Assembly: GCA_002778195.1 (NCBI GenBank)
Contig: PCDI01000067.1
Span: 25,462-89,461 of the forward strand
Direction: 5' to 3'
DNA length: 64,000 nucleotides
Source: Raffaelea ambrosiae
Lineage: Eukaryota > Ascomycota > Sordariomycetes > Ophiostomatales > Ophiostomataceae
The position numbers and the translations under genes are program-made. The notes under the pieces were generated by a model. That model was not told the DNA's origin, did not search any database, and saw only the letters and a list, made by a program, of their open reading frames with translations. Shown here in pieces: positions 12,408 to 24,600 of the stretch. Each line of letters starts with the position of its first letter. Position 1 is the stretch's first letter.

Positions 12408-15209
12408 AGAATAATGTAAACCGTCTAGTATAAATGAAGGATATATCCCTAATATTACGGTGAATAAAACTAAAGTAAATAATAAAAAGAATTCTCTTTT
12501 TGTTAAATCACAAATATTTTCTTTAAAATATTTACTAAAAGTTCCTCCAAACCCTATTCTGTTAAACATATAAATTGTATATGCCGCAGAGAAGACGATA
12601 GAAGAACTAGCCAATACACCTAATAAAGGTAATCTTTCAAAAGAACCATAAAGAGACATGAATTCACCAACAAAATTTAATGTTAAAGGTACACCACAAT
12701 TACCTAATGATAATATAAAAAACAGTACAGAAAATAAGGGCATTACCTGAGCAATACCCTTATAAAAATATATGGCTCTTGTACCAGATCTATCATATAA
12801 TATTCCTCCTGCGCATATAAATAATCCACTTGAAACAAATCCATGTCCTAATCCTAAAAGTATACTTCCTTCAATTCCTTGAATTGTATTACTAAACATT
12901 CCTATTAAATATACTGCAGCATGAGACACAGAACTATAAGCTATTAATTCTTTAATGTCTGTTGTTCTTAGTGTACTAAAACTAGCATATATTATGGTTA
13001 TTATTCCTATCACATAAACTATGTAAGTAAGATTAACAGTAGCTTTTGGCAATATAGGCAATATAAGTCTACATATACCATAAAGACTAGTTTTTAATAC
13101 AATAGCTGCCAAAACAATACTTCCACCTAATGGAGACTCAACGTGAGCTTTTAATAATCAATTGTTTAAAAAGATAGTTGGAGTTTTTACAGCAAATGAT
13201 AAAAATATACCTACAAATAAAACTAATTGTGTTATATAATCAAAATTAGTTTTAAATAATGCATCAAAATCAGTAGTCCCCATTATAGAAGACATAGCTA
13301 ATATACCTAATAATAAAAATAATGATCCTCATACGTTTACATCTATTTAGACGTTTTCTTTAATTTTGGGTTACTAAAATTCATACAGGCTAACCAGCAG
13401 TTTTGATAAATTTTTATAATGTTAAATTTTTCTAGAAAGATTCATATTAGATTTTATAGATTGAATTTTAAATAGTCCTTGTTCAATTAAATGTTCTTTA
13501 TTATTTATTAAATACGCGGCTTTTTTAAAATCAGAAAAATCTAAAGCTTTAATACCTTTAACGGGATATTTATCAAATAAAGGAATTATTTTTTCATTAA
13601 TATCTTTAAAATTTGTTACTACAAAATATACAGCGGATTGTTTTAATAATAATTCTATTCTACCACAATCTAAAGTAAAAATTAATCTTTTCATTAAATC
13701 AATATCTCTACTATGTTGAACAATATCAAATTTTAATACTACAGATTTACCCGATTTAGTCGTAAGAGAATTACGAACAGAGATATAAAAACACCCGTCA
13801 CCACTAGCTAACCCCGCTATCCAATTAGGATCCGGAGTATTGACATTTTGTAGAGAAGGTTTGGCTATAGGTTTAATATTAGGAAAAGATAATTTTAATT
13901 CCTCAGATAAACCTAAATTCATTGCTGCTCTTATAGAAAGAATTCTTTTAAAACCTTCTTGAGTTAGATGTTCTTTATTTTTAATAATAAAAATTGCATC
14001 TTTAAAAAGTTTATAATCCGTTCATTTTTGACTTAGTAAGGGGTAATTATTAAAATGGTCAATAATTACATTTAAATCCTTCAATGATTTAACTGTATAT
14101 TGTAAAGTGTTATCACCATGATTTGTAATTTTTCCTACTCCAAAATAATCTTTAATTTGATATAACAAATTAAAATCTTTTTTGTGCAAAGTAATTTTAA
14201 ATATAGCTTGTATTTGATAGCCGTTTTTATATTTATTACTTTTAAAACAACCTAGTATAAAACACCCTTCTGCTTCTACTAACCCGGTTACAAATCAAGA
14301 ATCTAAATTGGAATTAGTAGTAATTAATCTTTTAGGTGTGTTTATTTTAATTATATTTTTATCAAAAGAAAAATGAATTCTTCTACCAAAAACTGATTTC
14401 TCAGCGACTAGAGTACATCTTACAAAATCTAAATTTACAGATCTTGAAGAACCATTTACTCGTTGCTCTTTTACATTATTAAAATTTAAAATAAAAGACT
14501 TTATTTTAAAACAAGAATGATTTAGAACCGCGATTACCCACATATCCATTATATAAAATAATTTTTCAAATTTGAAAACTAGCGATATTACCGTATCTTG
14601 AATCATTAATCAAGCCAGTGATAAAATTTCTTTTATCGCTTTGGTTGCCAGAGTTTTAGGGCTTTCCCGGTTTTTGGTTCTTTTACACCTAAAGGTCAAT
14701 GTATATAAAAAAATATAAAAACTGGCTCTTACTCTATTATTAGATCCAAATAAACCAATTAACAAAAATAAAGGAGGTAATGTACTTTCAAAAAATACAT
14801 AAAATAATAAAATGTCTAAAACTAAAAATATAGCTAATAATAATATTTCTAAAAGTAACATTATTACTAAATAAGATTTTACATTTTCAGTTATAGAATT
14901 TCAATTAGATAAAATAGCTATAGGCATTATTATTGTAGTTAGTAATACAAAATATATTGAAATACCATCTATACCTAAATAAATGTCAAATAAATTTAAA
15001 TTATAATGCTCCTGTACAAATTGATATTGATTAGTATTAGAATCATATAATATATAAATATATAAAGATATTATTAAATTGATAATAGATGTTATTAATG
15101 CAACATTCTTATAGTAAGTTGTATTTACTATATTATTATCATAAGATATAGAACCTGCTATAAGAAAAATACCTATTAAAGGTACTAATAATAAAAAAGA
15201 TAATAACAT
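12398..15209 (-). CDS. nad4: NADH dehydrogenase subunit 4, 2 exons, 3' end hidden by gap
   Basis: Antiporter-like proton-pumping subunit of complex I. Exon 1 is 15209-14699, starting MLLSFLLLVPLIGIFLIAG; exon 2 starts at 13333. The join rebuilds FLYTLWGSLFLLLGIL. Family segments include FYVFFESTLPPLFLLIGLFG, AHVESPLGGS and IAYSSVSHAAVYLIG. About 478 residues are visible up to GIYPSFILDGLHYS, after which the frame enters the N gap; only a few residues should be missing. Reading across the gap gives a nonsense tail overlapping atp8, which I reject. Intron 14698-13334. Confidence 0.92.
13422..14698 (-). CDS. LAGLIDADG homing endonuclease in nad4 intron 1
   Basis: The frame continues from nad4 exon 1 (TGA at 14612 as Trp), crosses the intron core with its KEQRVNGS-coded block (near 14455), then shows FVTGLVEAEGCF (near 14285) and WIAGLASGDGCFYI (near 13815), ending at 13422 after NMNLSRKI. 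Double-motif enzyme, apparently intact. The intron belongs to the group of eight that share the CTACTCGTTGCTCTTTTA-type core. Confidence 0.85.
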
Positions 15210-15316
15210 TCTTTTTTATTTATTTTAGTATATAAGTAAACCTAAAATATTATAATAAATATATACACCATATAATAAACATTATGGTATTTAATATAAT
15301 ATAATATTTTATTATA

Positions 15317-18300
15317 TTATATTAAACTAACATTTATAGGGTAAATACCTAAATTGTAAATTATTGCAGGTATTAATATAATAAGAGCAAATATTATAGG
15401 TAAAAATATAGTTCAACAAAATGCCATTAATTGATCAAATCTTATACGAGGAAATGAAGCTCTAGTTCATATAAATGTAAATATAAAAAAAGAACTTTTT
15501 ATACCTAAGCTTAAACCATAAACTAGTCCTTCTAACACAGGAATATTTATTAATATATTTGTTAAAGAATCTAAACCTATAATATGTAAAATTAAACTTA
15601 ATAAATAATCACCTGTCACTAAATATCCACCTAGGAATAATATAGCTGTTAATATAGACATTACCACTAAACTTCCATACTCAGCTAGAAAAAAGAATAC
15701 AAATACAACAGCAGCGTGTTCTGTCATAAATCCACTAACAAGCTCTGATTCCAAAAAATAAATAAACTCCTATTAAGTAATAGGTTTAAACTTAAATTTA
15801 TTTTGATAGACTAAATTCTTATTTAAATATTTTCCTACTGTAACTTTAGATATATTTAAATGTTTAGCTAATTCAACATTATTGTTAAATCTATGTAATA
15901 AATTATCTTCCAAGTCAAAAATTCCAACACCATTTTCATATTTACTTTGTTTTAAAGCTATAATTTTTTTAGTCTCTTCGTTATGTTTTTTACCAAACAT
16001 AGGATTTAATTTTCCCGGTTTACTAATTAAAGATAAAGCTTCTTCAGTATGTTTTTTACCAAACATAGGATGATTATTTTTATCCTTATAGAATTCTTTC
16101 ATTTTTAATTTAGCTTCCTCTGTGTGTTCATATCCAATAGAACTAGCAGCCTCAGATTTTATGTTATAAAGTTCAGTTATTTCAAAAAATTGAATGTATC
16201 TTGTTTCTAGATCTGTTAATGCTTTGTTACTTAATATTTTACTTTCATAGGTAAAATATTCATAAACTATAAAGTGAAACTTATCTAAACCATATTTTAC
16301 AAAAGCTTTTTGAAGATTAACATTAGATTTTTTATTATTTAAATGTTCATTAAGTCTTATAAACAAATCTTTAGCACTACCAATATATTGTTTATTATTC
16401 ACAGTATTAAAAAAAGAATAAATACCACTTTTATTATGTAATATCTCTCTATAGGGTTTAATATAATCTTTATTGTATAATTCAGTTAATTCTAATATAG
16501 CTACCGGGTTTAATCCTGTATCAGGGTTTGAATCAGAATTCAAAGATTTAGATGAAAAACATCTTTTCATATTTAGATTTAAACAATGGTTATACTTAAA
16601 AGGTAAGGAACACCCAATATTACTTCTAAGTTTAATTAATTTCAATATTATCTTATATTTTCATATAAGTTTGGACTATATCTTATTTAACATATTAAAT
16701 ATTAAATGATCACGTTTAGCCTCTGAAGATTTTTTTAATAAAATCCTGCTGATAATCAAGTTAATCAGCATATACAAGATATTCCAGCAATATGTGATCT
16801 TTAAAGAGACCAAACCTATAAACTAGCCTCTGCTAGGTCGAATGGAGCTCTGTTTGTTTCGGCTACAGCACCTATGAAGAATATTACAAATATAGGTAAT
16901 AAAGGTAATATGAATCAAACAGCTCTTTGAGATTCTATATTAACAGATAAATTTAAACTACCAGTTATAAATATTACAAGTAATATAGCAGAACTTAAAA
17001 CCAATTCATAACTGATTAATTGAGCTGTACTTCTTAAAGATCCTAAGAAGGCATATTTACTATTTGCACTTCCAAAATTGTTACCGTAAAATCATTTAAT
17101 TTACCTCCAGTTATTACTAACTGGTTCAGACTATGTCTTAATCTTAACTATTTTTATTTTAAGATAGTTTAAATACAATAGAGCAACAAGAATAATATGA
17201 AACAGGTGACTATAGTTAAATTATACATTATTTGTACACTGATGGTTTAAAGGGGTGAACTGTACATAAAGAACCCCTTATATTCTTTACCTGTATCTAA
17301 ATGTTCATTAATTTTAGTATTGTGTATATGTAATTCACTAGCAGCTCCCCTTTTAGTTTTAAAAGGTTGATTAGGTAATAAATAGAATTCCCCTTCTTCA
17401 TCTAATTTATACACTCATATTTCTGTACGAATGTTTTTTAAATTTTGAGTGTTTTTTAACTCTCTTTTTAAATCTAAGTTAATTTCTTTTTTAAACAGAT
17501 AAACAAGCATACTATTTTGCTTTGTTACTTTATTTGTATCCAAGTTACGACTAATCGTTCTATAGTTTACATTAAAATACTTCGCTGCTTCAAATATACT
17601 AGAGAAAGGCCGATTGTCAATTAAATCCCATGTTTTAGTATCATACGCTCATACTTTAACCTTATTACCTAAAGTGATAGATTGTGAAAGTTCTTTTAGA
17701 TTTTTTATTTCTATGTCTTCAAGTGGTATACTAAATAAGTAAGTTCCTTTAACACCTTCTGGTTTTTTTGTGTCTATAAAATAATTAATCACATCACGAC
17801 TAATACCTATACTATGTGCTGCTTGCGTTTTAGAAAGAAATGGGCTACCATTTAAAGGTGTTAAGGTTTTTGCATCATAAGCTCATACACGTATAGCTAC
17901 ATTACTGTTGATTTTCATATCTTTTAAATTATTTTTAACTTGATCTAATGCAGAGTGAAAATCTATAATAGGTTTAGTGTAATATAATTTACCATTACTA
18001 GGCATATTAGTGTCTCTAAATAATAATAAAGTATTATAGGCAATTTTTTCTATTTTACATGTCTCAGCCATACTATTATGTTTATTAAATGTAGGTGATA
18101 TACCATTATTCTCCTTAAAAGAATATACGAATACTGCAATAGGTTTATTGCTTAATTGTACATCCACGTTATTCAGGTTAAAATTCATAGACTTTAAATT
18201 AGTTAATTTATCTTTCAAGTTTGCATAGATAGCTGTTTCAGAGTAAGAAGATGAAAAAGTTGTATTTAAGATAGGTAAAAACTTTTGAAGGTAAAAATTT

Positions 18301-21300
18301 TCTCTCTTACCTTGTTCAACTATATTTCGTTCACAAATTTCTATAATAGAGAATTTAAAATGTTCTATACCAATTAAACTTAAAAAAACATGAAATTTAT
18401 TATTGGATTCAGCTTTAATATGATTATTTATTCTTCTTTTAATAAGAGTAGTTCTACCTATATAATAAATAAGAGGATTATATTTATATTCTATAATATA
18501 AATTCCACCTTTAGAACCTCATTCTTTTAAAAATGTAGATCTTTCTTCTTCATTACCTAAATTACAAGTAGCTAAGATTAAATTAGAATCAAAAAGAATT
18601 ACTGGGGCTACCCTATCTTTAAATAAATCTTTTATATACAACGAGTGCATATTTTGTAGATCTTTGTCTAATTCTATGTCAATATTTTTAGGTAAAGTAG
18701 ATTTAGATTCACATAAAAAAGCTGTTTTAGAGAAAAAACGTCTAGTGTATACACTGAAATTAATGTTTTTATACGCTAATTTTGAATTGAATTTATTAAG
18801 TCTATAAGATACTCCCTTATTAACGTTATAATAAGAATATCCTATTGACATTCGAATAGATATGAATATACAATAAACAAAAAGATACTCAATGTAATAT
18901 AATAATACAATAAAACTTAGTCAGGTCATATTATTTAAGGTCAATATTCTAATTAAAATCTGGAACCCTACAATAAAATAACCTAAGATCCTGATTGCTT
19001 TTAATAAAATGTTTGTTATATTAATTTTAGTCGTTGAACATACATATTTTATCTTTAAAATATAATATATAAACTTAGATAAAATATGTTTCGCTTCAAG
19101 TTGACCTTTAAAAAGATGTTCTTGAATTTTAATCAGATTAAAATTTTTTATTTTCATAAAAAAAGGACTAATTTTTAAATAAATAAATCCCGCTAATAAA
19201 ATTCCGTATGTTGCTAAAGAAGAAACAGCTAATAAATAAAATATTCCTAAATTAAAGTCACTTAAAGCTAATCCTGGACCATAAGGTAAAACACCATAAG
19301 CTAATAAAGCAAAAACTAGAGTTACAACAGGACCTAAGAAGAATAAAATCATATTAGCTTGAGTTGGAGCAATAACTTCTTTTAAAAGAAGTTTTAAAGC
19401 ATCTGCAAATGCCTGTAAAAGTCCGTAATACAAATTCATCTCATTTTATCCAATTAAAGGAAAACATATTTACTGCTACCTTTAATACAGGAAAAGTTAT
19501 GAGACTTTATCCCTAAATAATTGTAACATTAATTACTAACTATCCATTTAACAGGTATAATATCTATACCCTGTACTTTTTCAAGTAGGGTCTGACTATA
19601 TCTTAAGCGTTAACATATTAACACCCATCGCCGTATAGTCGATGAACTGTATACCGAGTACATAGTACTTGGCACTTGGTTGCGGATTGCCTATTTCCTT
19701 TCGTGCATCTATTTTGATTTTACTATACCTCGAGTCATTACCTGAGCCGTGTATCAGTTACCTAATACATTTAGTTAAAATAGCTTTAAGAGATTTCCGC
19801 AATTTGACGATGTTAGCAAAAGGTTAACTTTTGCCTAGGCCAAGTAAAGTTTCTTATACCTTACTTAAATTTTTCCTTTATTGGGCTATACTATAGAAAT
19901 ATAATCCTTTATATTCTTTATGAGTATCTAAATATTTATTAATTGTTTTAATGCTCATTTTTAGAGGCAGCTAATTTAGATCTATAACTAGGTTTATTAT
20001 TATTTAATAATGTTAATTTATCATTAATCTTTTCATATACCCGTACAGAAACAGTTTCATTAATAGCTTTTTTAATATTATTTAATAATAATTCTTTTTC
20101 TGATTGTATTAATTCATGACTAAGTAATAATACTAATTTTTCATTTTTTAAAGTAGCTAATTTAGTATCTAAATGGTTTAATATAGATCTATGATCTATA
20201 TCAAAACAGTCGGCAGCTTTTTGTACACTACTAAACATATCTATTAACTCTAAAGTTGAAGCATCATAAGCTCACATTTTGCAATTATTAAATTTTCTTA
20301 AAGAAGATATTTCCCTTAATTTTTCTAAATCTAAACTGTTTAATTCAAAACTAAATATGTAATTTCCATTAATACCTACTATGATTCATTTATCTATATG
20401 ATTAGCGATAACTCCATATCGTACATTCAATAATTTAGCCACTGCATTTTTAGACTCATGTATATTTTTAACTATATTACCATCTTCTTCTAAAAAATAT
20501 GTTCAAACTTTTTTAGCTATATTACGATCTAAATCAAATCCTACTATTGAATCGCTTATTAGTTTTTCTACGAGTTCAAAAGATTCTATTTTATCAGTTA
20601 AAAATAAATTATTTCTAAGGGATACATAAATATTTAAATATATACTTAAAGTTTCTCTACTAATACCATAGTATTTAGATAATTCACTAATACTATTGAA
20701 TACTTTACAATTAGTATTTAGTTGTCCATTAATATATTCATAAAGATAAATATTAATACCTTTATACTTATTATCAATATTTGATTTTATTTGTTTAAGT
20801 TTAAGTATTTTGTATAAAGAATCATAAGTTTGAATATTATTAAAATTACTTTTAAATATAGTATTTAAAAAAGGTAAATAATTTTGTAAGAAATAATTTT
20901 CTCTTTCTATTTGTATATCTATATTACAAATTTCTATCACAGAAAATTCGAAGTTATCTCATCCGATTGTTTTAGCAAATGTATGGAATCTATTATTCAA
21001 ATTAAGATTAAGATGACTTTTAAATCTCTTTTGGAAATCTTTAGCTCTACCTATATAAAAAATATTAGGATTATTTTTTTTTAAGTAAACATATATATAT
21101 ATTTCTCCTTTACCTTTTAAATCTTAAAAAAAAAAGTATTAAAAGTAGTTGAAGATAATAAATCTTTACAGACACTTATTACATTTTCTTTAAAAGGTTT
21201 CACAGGAGCTTTCTATTCTTATATAAAGTTTATATAGCTTTATCATAACTAGAGCTATAATAAAATCTTCTAAAGGAATATATTTTAAATTTTCGACCTA

Positions 21301-21439
21301 CGGCATTAGGTCCAAGTCTTCTTTGCATACTAGCCATTGTTTTTCTTTCAGCAACAGTAACATATGCAACAGCAAGTAATGCAGGCACTAACACTAAAAC
21401 AACCTCTAAAATAGACATTAAAGTAGGAGAGTATAACAT
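15317..21439 (-). CDS. nad1: NADH dehydrogenase subunit 1, 4 exons
   Basis: Membrane subunit at the quinone-entry end of complex I. Exons: 21439-21296, 19430-19187, 17072-16825 and 15751-15317, giving 356 residues, normal for fungi. Start ATG at 21439 gives MLYSPTLMSILEVVLVLVPA. Joins rebuild GPNAVG-YYGLLQAFADALK, YGILLAG-WSANSKYAFLGSL and AETNRAPFDLAEA-ESELVSGF, all diagnostic. Each upstream exon ends in T and each intron in G. The stop TAA at 15319 leaves about 107 nt before nad4. Confidence 0.94.
15773..16645 (-). CDS. GIY-YIG homing endonuclease in nad1 intron 3
   Basis: The intron is 16824-15752. A 290-residue ORF with its own ATG. Signature SGIYSFFNTVNNKQYIGSA (residues about 73-91), conserved E in LETRYIQFFE, then two NUMOD3-type units built on NPMFGKKHTEEA and a C-terminal IENR1-like helix-turn-helix (AKHLNISKVTVGKYL). 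Intact. It is one of the few ORFs here with no internal TGA codon. Confidence 0.9.
   Translation of the reverse strand: MKLIKLRSNIGCSLPFKYNHCLNLNMKRCFSSKSLNSDSNPDTGLNPVAILELTELYNKDYIKPYREILHNKSGIYSFFNTVNNKQYIGSAKDLFIRLNEHLNNKKSNVNLQKAFVKYGLDKFHFIVYEYFTYESKILSNKALTDLETRYIQFFEITELYNIKSEAASSIGYEHTEEAKLKMKEFYKDKNNHPMFGKKHTEEALSLISKPGKLNPMFGKKHNEETKKIIALKQSKYENGVGIFDLEDNLLHRFNNNVELAKHLNISKVTVGKYLNKNLVYQNKFKFKPIT
17247..19186 (-). CDS. GIY-YIG homing endonuclease in nad1 intron 2
   Basis: The intron is 19186-17073. The frame is open from nad1 exon 2 to TAA at 17249, with TGA-Trp at 18923 and elsewhere. The nuclease core reads GGIYIIEYKYNPLIYYIGRT (near 18510-18450) followed by an HFKFSIIEIC-type segment; then three or four IENR1/NUMOD1-like repeats (AAHSIGISRDVINYF, AAKYFNVNYRTISRNL, AASELHIHNTKINEHL) each with a WAYD strand. 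More than 600 residues of intronic frame, among the longest in the window, and intact. Confidence 0.82.
19878..21126 (-). pseudogene. Frameshifted GIY-YIG endonuclease ORF in nad1 intron 1
   Basis: The intron is 21295-19431. Signature GEIYIYVYLKKNNPNIFYIG (near 21110-21050) is followed by repeats with YYGISRETLSIYL. The frame is interrupted upstream at a ten-A run (21127-21136) and near the end at about 19965, where one base fewer restores the ending KTINKYLDTHKEYKGLYFYS. The exon-fused frame also stops at 21232. The ORF lies between the 5' splice site and the core: IGS GCCTA (19840-19836) pairs with exon end TAGGT, so the ORF occupies the P1 loop. Confidence 0.75.
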
Positions 21440-21690
21440 TTATATAAACATATTTTGTATTTTATATTTTCGAAAATAATATAATATATTATATTATAGT
21501 CGTTATAAAATAATTTAAGATTATTATTTTAGATTTGAACTAAAATTAAAATATTAATAATATTTTTGCTTTACCTTTAAGCTAATAATAATTATAATAA
21601 TTTATTATTATAATTTATAATATAATTAAAAGACATATTACAATATGTTAGTTAAAATATAAATAAAAAAACCAGAACACGCGGATAAAA
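21440..21690. other. Spacer between nad1 and cox1
   Basis: About 250 AT-rich bases with short inverted repeats made of TAATAAT and ATTATTA units (near 21480-21640). No gene is seen. Confidence 0.5.
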
Positions 21691-24600
21691 TTAAGATTGT
21701 AAAGGTAAACTTACGAATGCATGAGGTTTAGGTGGACTAGTTAAAGCTCATTCTAAACTTGGATAATTTCGGGCTAATAGTGCTTGTAATGTATCTGTAA
21801 AATATTGAGGTGTTAATCAAGGGAATCTTCCCACAGGACTATTATCTATTAGTTGTTTATATACTATGTATAAGAATAAACCTGAAGCTATAACACTAAC
21901 TATAGATCCAAAACTACTAATTAAATTTCAACCTGCATATGCATCAGGGTAATCACTTATTCTACGAGGCATTCCTTGTAGACCTAGAAAATGTTGAGGA
22001 AAGAAAGTTAAATTAACCCCAATAAATAAAATTCAGAAATGAACTTTAGATAATAACATATTATAATTTAAACCTAATATTTTTGGAATTCAGAAATATC
22101 ATCCAGCAAATAATCCAAATACAGCTCCCATACTTAATACATAATGAAAATGAGCAACAACATAATAAGTCTGTATATAGCTCAATATGGGATGATTACA
22201 AATATATAACACCGTTCACACGGTGGATCGGACTATAACTTATCTATTGTTTAATTTAATAAACTTAAGATTGTCACGTTTAGTCTCTACGGAGCCTAAA
22301 ATAAATTAAACTATTTCAGTTTCCACGATATTATCTTATCCTTTTTAATATTATTTACCTTTAAAATAACAGATAAGACTTCATCGTTAGCAATATAATA
22401 TAATATTATATTACCGAAAAATATATAACTCTTTTCACGGTGACATGACCACAAGACACTTATTATTTAATTATTCAGTTTTTGACTAAATTTTTCAAAC
22501 GATATTCTTTTCTCACCTAATAATGGAAAATTTACACAATGTTCTATAATTCTCTTTAAAATATCTTTTCTATATATCTCTATAGCATAAAAATTACCCT
22601 GAGGATTTCTCACTGCATTACTAGCCCCAAAATAATATTTTATAGCTTCAATAATATATACATCATCCTTTTGACCTATAGAAAAAGAATGGCCATTGGA
22701 CTTTCTTAATGAAAAACAAGCCTCACCTTCTATGAATCCAGACAACCACTCTTTAAAATAATAAGGAGCTGTAAACGATGCATTAATTATTACAGATTGG
22801 TTAATAAATTTATTATTTCTATTTTCAAGATAATAATCCATACTATTTTTAATCATACAAGCTTTTAAAAATTGCAATTGACATATTTTCTTAGATGTTA
22901 ATAAAGGATATTTATCAAAGATCTTAATGATTTCTATTACATCTTCTTTTTTATTAACTACTCAAATAACATCCTCTTTAACAATTCTAACATAACCACC
23001 AACAGTTTTAGAAATTAAAACTAACATTTCATAATTGAGAATATCATATTTTAATTTTATAACTAATCTATATTGCAAAGATTTCTCTTTTCAATGGTTA
23101 ACTTGTATACTACCATCACCATCCATAAGACCAACTCAAAACTTTTTAATGTAATCATCTCCTAAAGAACTATAATTATTTAAAGAAAGTTTATTATACA
23201 TTTTGTGCATTAATATACCCATTGAAAGGAAAAGAATAAACGCAGTATCATGGAAGGCTGTATCTAAAGCAGCATTAGCTAATAAAACTCCACTTACGAA
23301 TAAAAAATCCTTAATCTTTTAATCTCTCATAACTAAAAATATAACCATTATAAGTACCATTTATTTTTGCATGTTTTTTTATTGTACTATGATTTATATC
23401 TAAAGCTCTTTGAGCATCTGTAACACCTTCAAATTTTCCTATAAATTTTTTATTTTCGTCATATACAAATACACCTTTTCTAATGTGACTACTATTATTA
23501 ATATTAAATATTAATACTTCAGATTCTTTAGAATTTCAATTAGCTATTAAAGGAGTATCACTTATATTATAAGGTAAATTAGTAAAATATCATTCTCCTC
23601 TAAAGATAGTTTGTTCCTTTATACTACTAACTATTGTAGGATGATTAGATTTTATTAATTTAGCTAAAGTAGTGACAGACGGAAAAATTACTAATAATTC
23701 TTTAAATGAGTTATAAATATAAACAGGATAAGCTGAATTAGCTTCTATCATTCTTATTTTACTTTCCATTGAATGACTTTTATTATAAAAAGGGTTATTT
23801 TCACCTGTTAAAGATTTAGCTATTAAACCTTTAGTTATATCACTATGTACTCTATTTTTTGCTAATTGAGATAAAAGTTCTTTAGTTTCTTCTGTATGTT
23901 TATAACCTAAAGAAGAATAACCTTGTTTTAATACATTATAATAAGGCATTACATATGTAATAAAATAAGTTTCCCTTATTGTTAAAGATTTAGCTTCTAC
24001 GTACTCTAATATTAATAAAGTAAAATTAGATTGACCGTATTTAAGTAAAGCTTTTACAATAGGCATATTAATATTTTGTCTACTTTTTAAAAAAGTAGTA
24101 TTAAGATAATTTTTCATTCTAGAAGCTAAATTTATAGAACTTCCTACATAAGAATGATTGTTAGTTTTGTTAATTAAACAATAAACACCCGATTTATCCT
24201 TTTGTTCTTTTAATAATTTAGATCTATCCTCTTTAAAATTATCATAAATTGTAATAGGATTTAAATTGTTTGTATTATCTTCATTATTAAAAGATGAGTA
24301 GCTACGACTAATTATTTTATTGAAATTATATGAAGGAATTAATGATTTTTTATTTCATGGACTATATCTTCTCGTAAAATTATTACAAGGATCACGTTTA
24401 GTCTCTGAGGTACCTACTAAGATATTTTTATATATCTGTTGGTTACCTGCTGATTGTTCAAAATTATACATTTTTTCTGAAACCAAATAAATATCTAGAA
24501 GTATAATTGTTAGAAGTTCCCAACAAATAGTGATCTTTAAGGGGAGAACCAAGTGGTTTATTAATCCTCCAATTGTAAACATAAACACAAATCCTAAAGC

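Noticed and set aside
16473..16709. Plus-strand frame over nad1 intron 3
   Set aside because: It is the antisense of the intact GIY-YIG ORF.
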